Below are positions 1-7,468 of a stretch of 64,000 nt of DNA, one piece after another. Made by a program: the position numbers and the translations under genes. The stretch is from assembly GCF_007830595.1 (NCBI RefSeq), contig NZ_VLLD01000004.1; one strand, written 5' to 3'. This stretch comes from Treponema_B putidum. Its GTDB lineage: Bacteria > Spirochaetota > Spirochaetia > Treponematales > Treponemataceae. Numbering within the stretch: the stretch's first letter is position 1; each line of letters starts with the position of its first letter. Below the pieces are notes generated by a model, which ran no database searches, was not told the origin of the DNA, and saw nothing but the letters and a program-made list of their open reading frames with translations.

Positions 1-1345
1 CAAGCCAGCCTAGGTCTCCTGTTTTTAACCAGCCGTCGGAAGAAAGAACTTCGGCTGTTTCATCAGGCATATTGTAATAGCCCTGCATAACCATAGGCCC
101 CTTTACGGCAACCTCCCCTATTCCCTTTTCATCAGGATCAAGTATCTTCATTTCCATATAAGAAATAAAATACTGCCCGACGCTGGCAATTTTAAAGTGC
201 TCTTTAGGATTAAGGGCAATGATGGGAGATGTCTCTGTAAGGCCGTAACCTTGAACAAAGTCGATGCCGAACTCATTATAAGCCCTGCATACCTTGGGAG
301 CTAAAGGGCCTCCTCCGCATATAGCAATTCTTACATTACCCAAACTGGCCTTATCTAAAATTCCATGGAAGAGCTTACTGCCGATATTAGCCTTAAAGAC
401 CTTTTTAACAAAGTATGAAAAGCCCATCAATGCTCTGATAATACCGAATACGACAATACCCTTTGCTTTAATTCCTTTAAAAATACCGGCAAGAAGTTTA
501 TTGAATAAGAGAGGCACGCCCAAAAGCATTGTGATTTTTCCGGCTTTAAGCTCGGCAAGCATTTTTGAAACTGCAAGAGTTTTTCCGAATACCAGCTCTG
601 CACCGACCGAGAGGGCTTCGATAAATACCGCAAGCATAGTATACGAGTGATGAAGCGGTAAAAGAGCATAGAATACGTCCGTATGATAGATGTTAAGGTT
701 CGACTGTGCGATATAGCAATCCGAAACAAAATTTTTATGAGTTAAAACAACGCCTTTAGGGTTTCCTGTAGTTCCTGAGGTAAAAAGAATTGCAGCCGTA
801 TCGTTTTCTTGGGCCTTTGCAAGTTCAGGATTTCCGGAAGGCTTTAGATTATAAACATAAATTTCAGGGTGTTTTTTACTTAAAGAATAAAGGGAACCTA
901 TAAAGGTCTCGGTTTTTGCTTTTTCTGCAAAAAAATCGAATTTTTCTTCATCTACAAAAAAAATCTTCGGTTTTGATGTTTTTAAAAGGGTTTCAATCTC
1001 TTCATTATGAAGGCCATAGTCTATCGGAATTATTATTCCGCCTGCAAAAAGGGCTGCCAAATATACAACAGCCCATTCAGGGGAGTTTTTTCCCGAAACG
1101 GCAACATGAGTTCCCTTCGTAACACCCTTTTCAGTCATCCAATAGGCCAAGTCTTTTATTACCTTCAAACTTTCCGAATAAGAAAGGGTAATACGATCCG
1201 GTTCAAAGACCGTAAAACAATTTCTGTCAGGGTACCGCTCTGCAGTAATTTCAAACATTTCGGGGAGGGTCGGCCATTCGCCTTTAAATTTTGATCCCCT
1301 CCATTCATCTAAAAATGCCCAAGGTTTTTTATTAAGATTTGCCAT
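1..1345 (-). CDS. Long-chain acyl-CoA synthetase (AMP-binding), 3' end cut by window edge
   Basis: The frame reads from ATG at 1345 to the left edge without a stop, giving about 448 residues of an adenylate-forming ligase that would activate fatty acids to acyl-AMP and then acyl-CoA. The P-loop-like AMP-binding motif TSGTTGNPKG lies near residue 188 (about position 755-785), and the late motif DGWLKTGDLGW is read from the first 45 bases, so only the small C-terminal lid domain is missing. AAGGAAG sits a few bases before the ATG and fixes the start. It is divergent from the NlpC/P60 lipoprotein gene. Substrate length is an inference from overall similarity to FadD-type enzymes; another acid could be used. 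Confidence 0.9.
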   Translation of the reverse strand, partial: MANLNKKPWAFLDEWRGSKFKGEWPTLPEMFEITAERYPDRNCFTVFEPDRITLSYSESLKVIKDLAYWMTEKGVTKGTHVAVSGKNSPEWAVVYLAALFAGGIIIPIDYGLHNEEIETLLKTSKPKIFFVDEEKFDFFAEKAKTETFIGSLYSLSKKHPEIYVYNLKPSGNPELAKAQENDTAAILFTSGTTGNPKGVVLTHKNFVSDCYIAQSNLNIYHTDVFYALLPLHHSYTMLAVFIEALSVGAELVFGKTLAVSKMLAELKAGKITMLLGVPLLFNKLLAGIFKGIKAKGIVVFGIIRALMGFSYFVKKVFKANIGSKLFHGILDKASLGNVRIAICGGGPLAPKVCRAYNEFGIDFVQGYGLTETSPIIALNPKEHFKIASVGQYFISYMEMKILDPDEKGIGEVAVKGPMVMQGYYNMPDETAEVLSSDGWLKTGDLGWL

Positions 1346-1424
1346 AAGATCTTCCTTTTATAAATAAATTTAGCTAAATTCTCTTATAGTTAGACCCGAT
1401 AAGAGATAAGAGGTTGCAGAATTT

Positions 1425-1904
1425 ATGAAAAAAATATTTATTTTTATTATCTTTAGCTTTTTTTTAAACGGATGCATGATTTTTGGAGCTCAACCGCCCG
1501 AATCTCCTCGGCTCGATTTTATAAATGCCTCATATAAATACTTAAAAACTCCATATAAATATGCAGGTACTACTAAGGCCGGAATGGATTGCTCAGGTTT
1601 TGTATATAGGGCTGCCCTTGACGGCCTTGAAATGACCGTGCCCAGAAGCACAAAGGGGCTTGCTGACTTTGCTAAACGAATTTCAGACAAAGAAGTTCAA
1701 CCCGGCGATCTTTTATTTTTCTACACCGTGGGAAACAAAGTATCGCATGTAGGAATTTATATCGGTAACGGAGAATTTATCCATTCCGCTTCGCAGGGTA
1801 AACATACAGGTGTAATAATTTCTTCACTAGAAGAAAAATATTGGAAAAATACCTACCGCTTTGCAGGCCGTTTTTTAGATCCCGAAGATATTTTTAATGA
1901 ATAA
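1425..1904 (+). CDS. NlpC/P60 family cell-wall hydrolase, lipoprotein
   Basis: A 159-residue exported cysteine peptidase expected to cut peptide stems of peptidoglycan. The N-terminus is a lipoprotein signal with lipobox LNGC, so Cys17 would be lipidated. The rest is a single C40 domain: catalytic Cys56 in the DCSGFV motif, His108 in the SHVGIYIGNG segment and a following His120. Length fits a one-domain family member without SH3 or LysM anchor modules, so the lipid is the only anchor. A short inverted repeat (CTCTTAT at 1381 and ATAAGAG at 1399) lies just upstream and could be regulatory. Physiological role (growth, remodelling or competition) cannot be told from sequence. Confidence 0.92.
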   Translation: MKKIFIFIIFSFFLNGCMIFGAQPPESPRLDFINASYKYLKTPYKYAGTTKAGMDCSGFVYRAALDGLEMTVPRSTKGLADFAKRISDKEVQPGDLLFFYTVGNKVSHVGIYIGNGEFIHSASQGKHTGVIISSLEEKYWKNTYRFAGRFLDPEDIFNE

Positions 1905-1928
1905 AGTTCAAAAAAGAAAGGCTCATAA

Positions 1929-2345
1929 TTAAAGATCAAAAACATCCAAGATTATTATAAGCTGCATTCCCTTGCGGGGCTCAATATTTATATCAAAGGT
2001 TTGAATCAAAGATTTAGGTTTTGTTTTAAGTTTTCTTATTATTGAAAACTCCTCCTTTGCCAAAAGCTTTCCCTTAGGCCTTTTATAACCGGAAAAATCA
2101 TAGACGACCTTTGTTATTATACGGCCTTCAATAACTTGAACTACAATCTTGCCGTCTTCATTCGTTATATATTTTTCCTCGGTGCCGTCTGAAAAAAAGA
2201 CCGTACATGGAAGTTCCTTAAAAGAGATTTGAGCCTTGTCCGTAAGCTGTACATAGGCACCTTCAACTTTAGGCTGAATTTGCTTTGTTTTGCATGACGA
2301 AAAACAAAGCAATAAAACGCTAACAAAAATAATTATTCTTTTCAT
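1929..2345 (-). CDS. Small hypothetical lipoprotein
   Basis: Encodes 138 residues with a lipoprotein signal ending at FSSC (Cys18), followed by a short charged linker and a beta-rich body with repeated hydrophobic and charged alternation. I do not recognise a family. It starts one base after the stop of the TraB/GumN lipoprotein gene on the same strand, so the two are probably one transcript. The AAGGA upstream lies about 12 bases from the ATG, a rather long spacing that suggests weak initiation or coupling to the preceding gene. Envelope location is inferred from the lipobox. Confidence 0.75.
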   Translation of the reverse strand: MKRIIIFVSVLLLCFSSCKTKQIQPKVEGAYVQLTDKAQISFKELPCTVFFSDGTEEKYITNEDGKIVVQVIEGRIITKVVYDFSGYKRPKGKLLAKEEFSIIRKLKTKPKSLIQTFDINIEPRKGMQLIIILDVFDL

Positions 2346-2346
2346 T

Positions 2347-3282
2347 CTATTCTAAAATTCCTTTTATTCTCATTTGCTCAAATACGCTGTCTTCTCCTAG
2401 AAAGTGAGCAAGGCCTGCAAACACAAAGGTTCTTCCACCCTTATCAAGGTATTCTTCAAATTTTTCAGCCCAAACAATATTTCGATTTTTTAAAAGAACA
2501 TCTTGAGATACACCGTCACTCATATCTAGGAGAGAACCTATAAACTCTTTTAATTCCTCAGTATTGTTTTCCAAATATAACTTTTTTAACATTGTGAGCA
2601 TATCAATGGTGCTATCGGCATTTTGTAATTCGCCTATAGTTTCTTTAAGAGCCTTTAGCTGTTCTTCAAAGGTACCTGAAGATAAGATATCCAGTTGTTC
2701 ATCAATACTTTCAAGAGCTTCAATTTTTTTCTTACCGGCTCGGTTCATAAGATGCATATCTATGCCGTTTTGCGGATCAAGATCGGCCTTTGTATACAAT
2801 ATTTGATTTAGAGCCATTGTAAGAATCCACGGATTAAATTTAAATAGAGGAGGAGCAATGTTTTCTCCCAATTCTTGTTTAACAACGTTTATTTCATCCT
2901 CGGTCAAAAAATTAGATAAATCCTTTTCAGGCTTAAGATTTAAATTTTGAATCATCCTCATTTGTAATTTTTCCTGAACCATTTCCATTTCTTCTTTGCC
3001 GCCCAATTCACTGACCCGCCTATCGGCCTTATCAAAGGCCTTAAGTATCTTATCTTCCAATGGATAAAAATCCTTGTCAGCAACGTGGATTGTACCCAAA
3101 ATATAGATTGAAGCATCTCCTTTTTTTATTTCCCAAAACATCCTTTCAGGATGCTTTATTAAAACAGCTTTCGGGTTGCTCTCAACTTTTAAATTTGATT
3201 TCTCTGTTTTACAAGAAATTAAAAAAGAAAAAATAAACAAAAAGGCTAAAGCTGCCGTCAAGATTTTTTTAAGGGTTTTCAT
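2347..3282 (-). CDS. TraB/GumN family lipoprotein
   Basis: A lipoprotein of 311 residues in the TraB/GumN (PrgY-like) family, whose members include pheromone-binding or protease-like proteins of poorly known activity. The start is placed at the ATG at 3282 because GGGAGG lies just upstream of it; the four codons before it contain that ribosome site. The signal ends at LISC. Family hallmarks are the N-terminal ILGTIHVAD segment soon after the signal and the C-terminal GRTFVFAGLAHFLGEDSV segment with its GxxH. The middle is helical. It leads a two-gene unit with the small lipoprotein downstream. Function cannot be assigned beyond family. Confidence 0.85.
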   Translation of the reverse strand: MKTLKKILTAALAFLFIFSFLISCKTEKSNLKVESNPKAVLIKHPERMFWEIKKGDASIYILGTIHVADKDFYPLEDKILKAFDKADRRVSELGGKEEMEMVQEKLQMRMIQNLNLKPEKDLSNFLTEDEINVVKQELGENIAPPLFKFNPWILTMALNQILYTKADLDPQNGIDMHLMNRAGKKKIEALESIDEQLDILSSGTFEEQLKALKETIGELQNADSTIDMLTMLKKLYLENNTEELKEFIGSLLDMSDGVSQDVLLKNRNIVWAEKFEEYLDKGGRTFVFAGLAHFLGEDSVFEQMRIKGILE

Positions 3283-3347
3283 ATATCCTCCCAATTTAAA
3301 CCGGTTATTTTATGATTTACAGTATATAAAAAATTTTAAAAAAATGC

Positions 3348-3353
3348 TATACT
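3348..3353 (+). promoter_or_regulatory. Extended -10 promoter for the methyltransferase gene
   Basis: TATACT preceded by TG plus one base (an extended -10) lies 10 bases before the ATG at 3364. No good -35 is seen at 17 bases. Transcription would start within about four bases of the ATG, and there is no Shine-Dalgarno sequence, so the mRNA may be leaderless or nearly so. Confidence 0.45.
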
Positions 3354-3363
3354 GCAAATCAAT

Positions 3364-4554
3364 ATGAATGATTTTATTGCACTATGCGCCGTGGGTGCAG
3401 AACCTGTACTTACAAGGGAATTAAAACTTTTAGGTTTTAAGCCGTACAATAGATTGCCCGGAAGGGTTTTTTTTACTTCGGCCGAGACCGAGCCTCTTTT
3501 AGCTTTCTTCAAAGCAAATTATTTTTTACGTACAGCCGACAGGGTTTTTATGCTTATAAATACCGCAAAGGCGGAAAATTTTGATGATCTCTTTGAATTG
3601 GTTTTTTCGATAGACTGGCATAACTATTTTCCGAAGGATGCCCGTATTACAATCGACAAGGTAAGAACATATAAGTCCAAACTATCTTCGGAACATGCCG
3701 TTCAATCAATCGTCCACAAGGCCGTTTGCGACAAGCTGTGCAAAAAATGGAACATGCATTCCCTGCCCGAAACAGGAATCCGTTTTATGATCCGCATTTA
3801 TATCGAAAACAACAATGTCTATGTCTGTTTGGACTTATCGGGAGAACCTCTTTACAGAAGGGGCTACCGGCTAAGCGGAGGAGCCGCCCCCATGAGGGAA
3901 ACCTTGGCAGCCGTTTTAATTCAGCTCATGCAATGGAAAAGAAAAATTCCCCTCCACGATGCTTTTTGCGGCTCAGGCACTATTCCTATTGAAGCGGCTT
4001 GGTATGCCTATAATATTCCGCCCGGGATTGCCCGCCGCTTTGCCTTTGAAAACTTTATTTGTTTTGAAAAAGAAAAAATAGAAGCCGTCTTAAAGGAAGA
4101 AAAAGAAAGAGCAGCCTCAGAAGTAAGAACCGACTGTCTTGCAAGGATAACCGGATCCGATATTTCGGAAGAAGCAGTCTCCCTTTCAAAGGCGAATGCC
4201 GAAAGGGCATGCATCATTGCAGGAAAGGAACTCCATACGGCAGGCATTACCCATCACATAGAACGGCCTGATTTTATTCAATCGGACTTTTCGGAACTGG
4301 AAGCCCCATACGAAAGCGGCATCCTTTTATCGAACCCTCCCTACGGCGAAAGGCTCGGAAGCGAAGAAGAAGCCTTTGAGCTTTATAAGAGGATGGCCGA
4401 AATACCTCAACACTTCCCGGACTGGAAACTCGGTTTTATCACAAGCAAAAAAGAATTCGAAAAAATATTTTGTAAAAAGAACAAGGATGCCGTCTTAAAA
4501 AAACACAGCCTCCGCGGAGGCAATATGGAAACGGTTTTGTACATTATGGAGTAA
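3364..4554 (+). CDS. THUMP-domain class I RNA methyltransferase (RlmL N-half/YpsC type)
   Basis: A 396-residue SAM-dependent methyltransferase expected to modify a guanine N2 in 23S rRNA, by analogy with the RlmL/YpsC family. The N-terminal 160 residues match the ferredoxin-like plus THUMP RNA-binding part (FIALCAVGAEPVLTREL at the start). The catalytic half has the SAM loop HDAFCGSGTIPIEAA near residue 200 and the LLSNPPYGERLG motif IV near residue 320, with NPPY matching N2-guanine or N6-adenine chemistry. Length is that of the stand-alone form, not the fused RlmKL. The exact target base is an inference. Confidence 0.9.
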   Translation: MNDFIALCAVGAEPVLTRELKLLGFKPYNRLPGRVFFTSAETEPLLAFFKANYFLRTADRVFMLINTAKAENFDDLFELVFSIDWHNYFPKDARITIDKVRTYKSKLSSEHAVQSIVHKAVCDKLCKKWNMHSLPETGIRFMIRIYIENNNVYVCLDLSGEPLYRRGYRLSGGAAPMRETLAAVLIQLMQWKRKIPLHDAFCGSGTIPIEAAWYAYNIPPGIARRFAFENFICFEKEKIEAVLKEEKERAASEVRTDCLARITGSDISEEAVSLSKANAERACIIAGKELHTAGITHHIERPDFIQSDFSELEAPYESGILLSNPPYGERLGSEEEAFELYKRMAEIPQHFPDWKLGFITSKKEFEKIFCKKNKDAVLKKHSLRGGNMETVLYIME

Positions 4555-4572
4555 GCCCCACGTTTAGCTTAT

Positions 4573-4599
4573 AAAAAGGGCTGCCTAAAAGACAGCCCT
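4573..4599 (-). terminator. Intrinsic terminator of the sigma factor gene
   Basis: AGGGCTG at 4577 pairs with CAGCCCT at 4593 (7 bp, 9-base loop). Read on the minus strand the stem is followed by TTTTTAT. It lies between the convergent methyltransferase and sigma factor genes and probably also stops the opposing transcript. Confidence 0.7.
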
Positions 4600-4623
4600 A
4601 AGTTAATCGCATGGAACTAATCA

Positions 4624-4656
4624 TTTACGCAACGTAAATTGTTTACGCGACGTAAA
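4624..4656. repeat. Two tandem copies of a TTTACG-N3-CGTAAA palindrome at a gene end
   Basis: TTTACGCAACGTAAA at 4624 and TTTACGCGACGTAAA at 4642 repeat with an 18-base period and each is a 6-bp inverted repeat around three bases. The right copy covers the last codons and stop of the sigma factor gene; the left copy looks like a tandem duplication of that gene end. Confidence 0.8.
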
Positions 4657-5503
4657 CGGCAAGTTTTTGTTTTTCGGCAGGGTTTTTAAGCTGCTGCAAG
4701 GCCTTTTTTTCGATTTGGCGTATTCTTTCTTTTGTAAGGTTAAAGATAAGGCCGACCTCTTTTAAAGAAAGAGGAGCGGAACCGTCAAGCCCAAAACGGA
4801 GGCGGATTATCTCTGCTTCCCTGTCATCAAGATTTTTAAGAAGCTCGTTTACTTCATCCCTAAGGCTCATATCCAGTGCATAATCTTCAGGCATCTGATG
4901 AGTTTCATCCTGTAAGAAGTCGTTTACACTTGAGCTTCCAGGTTCGTCAAAAACGGGAGCATCTATGGAAATCGGCTCTTTAGCCGCATTCATAATAGTA
5001 TGAACCATACTGTTATTCATATTTAAAATACCTGCAATCTCGTTTAGTTCTTGAGTTTCGTTTCCGGCAAAATCAATTTCTTTTTTTGCCTTTTCAATTT
5101 GAACAAGCTCGTTTGCTCTGTTTAAGGGAAGGCGTATCATCCTTGACTTTTCACAAATAGCCTTTAAAATAGATTGTTTAATCCACCAGACCGCATAAGA
5201 AATAAACTTATAGCCCTTTGAAACATCGAATCTTTCGGCAGCATTTATCAAGCCTATATTGCCTTCGCTAATGAGGTCCATAAGAGGAAGCCCTTGGTTT
5301 TGATATTTTTTTGCAACATTTACGACAAAGCGGAGGTTTGAATTTACCAACATGTTTTTGGCATCTTCATCGCCCTTTTCTGCAAGTTTAGCATATTTTA
5401 TCTCTTCTTCCGCAGTTAAAAGCGGTATCTTGTTTATTTCTTTTAAATAAGTAGCCAGCGAGTTTGTTTCTGCGCTATAGTCTTTTTTGTTTCTGTTATA
5501 CAT
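4643..5503 (-). CDS. Alternative sigma-70 factor (group 2/3)
   Basis: A 286-residue RNA polymerase sigma subunit. Region 1.2/2 is complete (LATYLKEINKIPLLT, then NLRFVVNVAKKYQNQGLPLMDLI and the WWIKQSI melting/-10 segment), region 3 follows, and the region 4 helix-turn-helix LSLKEVGLIFNLTKERIRQIE is near residues 245-270. It lacks the long N-terminal region 1.1 and non-conserved region of a housekeeping RpoD, so it is an accessory factor similar in size to RpoS/RpoH. It is divergent from groES, an arrangement I recall in T. pallidum (TP1012/TP1013), which suggests a stress role, but that is inference. The start has AAGGAG a few bases upstream. Confidence 0.93.
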   Translation of the reverse strand: MYNRNKKDYSAETNSLATYLKEINKIPLLTAEEEIKYAKLAEKGDEDAKNMLVNSNLRFVVNVAKKYQNQGLPLMDLISEGNIGLINAAERFDVSKGYKFISYAVWWIKQSILKAICEKSRMIRLPLNRANELVQIEKAKKEIDFAGNETQELNEIAGILNMNNSMVHTIMNAAKEPISIDAPVFDEPGSSSVNDFLQDETHQMPEDYALDMSLRDEVNELLKNLDDREAEIIRLRFGLDGSAPLSLKEVGLIFNLTKERIRQIEKKALQQLKNPAEKQKLAVYVA

Positions 5504-5506
5504 AAT

Positions 5507-5557
5507 TCAACTCCTTGTATAAAACTGTGAAAGTTTTTAGCCTCCTACATATACAAG
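5507..5557 (-). promoter_or_regulatory. Structured leader of the sigma factor mRNA enclosing half of the ribosome site
   Basis: On the minus strand CTTGTATA (plus 5550-5557) can pair with TATACAAG (plus 5514-5521), with an inner AAAACT/AGTTTT stem (plus 5521-5537). The last three bases of the outer arm are the first half of the AAGGAG ribosome site. This could be a temperature- or protein-sensitive switch. A possible promoter further up is TTGATT, 18 bases, TAAAAT. Everything beyond the base pairing is inference. Confidence 0.35.
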
Positions 5558-5694
5558 CAAAAACTATGCTAAGGTACTAAATTAAGAAAAGAAATATTTT
5601 AAACCTAAAAAAACAGGATAATCAATGGTATAACTCTATATCCAATATAGAATTATAAAATAAAATACTTAATGCCTAAAATAATCAAAACCTA

Positions 5695-5723
5695 TTGCCT
5701 TTTTAGTTTTTTTTTCTTATATT
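5695..5723 (+). promoter_or_regulatory. groES promoter
   Basis: TTGCCT at 5695, 17 bases, TATATT at 5718: a good sigma-70 promoter. Predicted start near 5730, leaving a leader of about 113 bases before the groES ATG. No CIRCE element (TTAGCACTC-N9-GAGTGCTAA) is present. Confidence 0.65.
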
Positions 5724-5731
5724 TTATGATG

Positions 5732-5798
5732 TTCGGGAGAGGTGTACTGAAATGACACATCCCGAAATAAAACACAAAAAAGAGTGCCAAAAAGGCAC
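5732..5798 (+). promoter_or_regulatory. Two hairpins in the groES 5' leader
   Basis: TTCGGGA at 5732 pairs with TCCCGAA at 5760, with an inner GTGT/ACAC stem, right at the predicted 5' end of the transcript. A second hairpin GTGCC-AAAAA-GGCAC spans 5784-5798. Neither has a T-tract, so they are not terminators. They could stabilise the message or regulate translation. Confidence 0.5.
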
Positions 5799-5842
5799 AA
5801 AAAAGCTTTTTGCTTTCTTTTAATTTTTTAGGAGGTCTTTTG

Positions 5843-6109
5843 ATGAAAGTTAAACCCTTAGGAGACAGAGTTTTAGTAAAACCGGATGCAGTAGAAACAA
5901 AGACGGCGGGAGGAATTATCATTCCCGACACAGCTCAAGAAAAAACCCAAAGAGGTGTGGTCGTAGCTGTCGGAGATGATAAAGAAAAAATCAAGGTTTC
6001 CGTCGGACAAAAAGTTATCCATGACAAATATGCCGGAACTCAAATTCAAATCGACGGTGTAGATCATTTGATTTTAAAGTCAAACGATTTGGTTGCTGTT
6101 GTAGAATAA
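5843..6109 (+). CDS. groES: Co-chaperonin GroES
   Basis: An 88-residue GroES that caps the GroEL folding chamber in the cytoplasm. The sequence opens MKVKPLGDRVLVKPDAVE, has the mobile loop around ETKTAGGIIIPDTAQEK and ends with the usual VDHLILKSNDLVAVVE strand. An upstream in-frame start is possible, but AGGAGG at 5830 places the start at the ATG at 5843 and gives the normal family length. groEL does not follow; the next gene is convergent. As in some other spirochaetes the two chaperonin genes are therefore separate. The long structured leader is the likely control point. Confidence 0.97.
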   Translation: MKVKPLGDRVLVKPDAVETKTAGGIIIPDTAQEKTQRGVVVAVGDDKEKIKVSVGQKVIHDKYAGTQIQIDGVDHLILKSNDLVAVVE

Positions 6110-6147
6110 GGTTTAGCGTTTTTATCTTACAGATAAAAGCTGATTAA

Positions 6148-6181
6148 GGAACCTCGAAAAACTGAAGTTTTTCGAGGTTCC
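6148..6181. terminator. Perfect 16-bp inverted repeat after groES
   Basis: GGAACCTCGAAAAACT at 6148 and its exact complement at 6166 are separated by two bases. It has no long T-tract of its own, but it directly precedes a second hairpin. Together they end groES and insulate it from the convergent operon. Confidence 0.65.
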
Positions 6182-6185
6182 CATT

Positions 6186-6223
6186 AAAAAAGGCGAGGCT
6201 TTAAACAAGGCCCGCCTTTTTTT
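6186..6223. terminator. Bidirectional intrinsic terminator
   Basis: An A-tract, then GGCG(A)GGCTT pairing with AAGGCCCGCC (two mismatches), then a T7 tract. The A-tract serves as the U-tract for the opposite strand, so it fits termination of both groES and the minus-strand operon. Confidence 0.75.
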
Positions 6224-6239
6224 ACTTGAAAGAGCTTTA

Positions 6240-6845
6240 TTATTTTTCAATCGGAATTAATGGAATTCTTTCAAGCTCTGCATCTTTTCCATACATTTCC
6301 TTTAAAGCCTTAGAAGCCGCATCAAAATTATCAATTTTTTTGACATCTGTTATGTCATAAAACGGAAGAGCACACTTGCAGACAAAATCTCCGATATAGA
6401 CATATTTTACACCTTCAGGAACTTCAAGCTTTCCATTTAAGGGAATGCTTATTCTAAGAGGTTCAGTACCTGCAAAATGATATTGTAAAGCCTCAATATT
6501 GATATACCGCTGGCCGTAAGCAAAAGGCAGTTTTACCATAGCAAATTCAACTTTTTTAGCATCTTCATCAATCAAGCCCAAAAGAGGCACCCTACGGTTT
6601 GAAGCTTTAATCGTTATTCTATCCGTCATATCACGAGAATCCTTTGTTTGAAGCTTCGAAGAAAAGGAAAAGGCATACCTATAATTTGAAAAGAAGTCAG
6701 TATTAGGCTCAGGTTTAATTTTTAGAGCAAAAACAACAACAACCTCACTTTTTGCAGGCGGTTTTGGAGGTTTTTTATCGGCCGCAAATACTGTAATATT
6801 TACAAATGCAATAAGAAATAATAAAAGGTATTTTCTATTTTTCAT
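6240..6845 (-). CDS. Secreted hypothetical protein, third gene of the protease operon
   Basis: A 201-residue protein with a Sec signal (about residues 1-22, ending near VFAADKK), a proline-lysine linker and a beta-rich body. I do not recognise the family. The start at 6845 is chosen because AGGAGATTG lies just before it; that ATG overlaps the last 11 bases of the preceding lipoprotein gene, so translation is probably coupled. Its predicted periplasmic or surface location and its place behind the protease suggest a partner or substrate, which is inference only. Confidence 0.75.
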   Translation of the reverse strand: MKNRKYLLLFLIAFVNITVFAADKKPPKPPAKSEVVVVFALKIKPEPNTDFFSNYRYAFSFSSKLQTKDSRDMTDRITIKASNRRVPLLGLIDEDAKKVEFAMVKLPFAYGQRYINIEALQYHFAGTEPLRISIPLNGKLEVPEGVKYVYIGDFVCKCALPFYDITDVKKIDNFDAASKALKEMYGKDAELERIPLIPIEK

Positions 6846-7452
6846 TTTCAATCTCCTGTATTCTTTTATCAATAAGTGCTTCCCACTTAGTCTTTTTAAA
6901 CTTACTCTTCATTTTATTCAAGCATTTTAGCTCATATTTTGATTGTTCTCCTCGGGGATAAAGAGAAAGAGAGGCTGCAGAACCGTTAATTATAAAGTCA
7001 TAAGCTCCGATAAACTGTAATCCTGTTTTTTTAGTAGTAAATGTTATATTACCTGTTTTACCAAGCCCCGGTGTAAAAGTTGTAGTTGTTTTAGTAAACC
7101 AGTTACTATAATTCATTTCTACAAGCTGAAAACTCAAGCCTTTGTCCATTGGAGGGAAACAAAAAACTCCGCCTCCAAAAGATTTAGGCAAAACAAACAT
7201 AGGCTCTTTTGAAGCGTCCATTTGAGCATACGTATGAAATCCGCCCACGTCCAGATAACCGTATACCAGGCACTCCTTATCGGAATTTACCATTTCCTTT
7301 AGTTTGACCTGTTCACCGTCTATGCCCGCTTCTCCTTCATATACACCTTTTCCTGAAAAAGCCAAAAAAAGGCATGAATTAAGGAGCACCGTTAAGCCTA
7401 TAAAACATATAAGCCATGCCCCAACCTTGATAGAATTCTTTTTCAATTCCAT
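6835..7452 (-). CDS. Hypothetical lipoprotein, second gene of the protease operon
   Basis: A 205-residue lipoprotein: a short basic N-terminus, a hydrophobic stretch and the lipobox LLNSC. The start at 7452 has AAGGAG seven bases upstream; the longer reading frame begins inside the previous gene without a ribosome site. The body is beta-rich (repeated TFTPG/TGNITFTT-like strands) and has no family I can name. It begins 17 bases after the protease stop and overlaps the next gene by 11 bases, so the three genes form one unit. Confidence 0.77.
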   Translation of the reverse strand: MELKKNSIKVGAWLICFIGLTVLLNSCLFLAFSGKGVYEGEAGIDGEQVKLKEMVNSDKECLVYGYLDVGGFHTYAQMDASKEPMFVLPKSFGGGVFCFPPMDKGLSFQLVEMNYSNWFTKTTTTFTPGLGKTGNITFTTKKTGLQFIGAYDFIINGSAASLSLYPRGEQSKYELKCLNKMKSKFKKTKWEALIDKRIQEIENEK

Positions 7453-7468
7453 AATTAATCTCCTTTTA

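Noticed and set aside
5781..5800. CIRCE element before groES
   Set aside because: GAGTGC is present, but the matching GCACTC half with a nine-base spacer is not; the local inverted repeat is GTGCC-N5-GGCAC.
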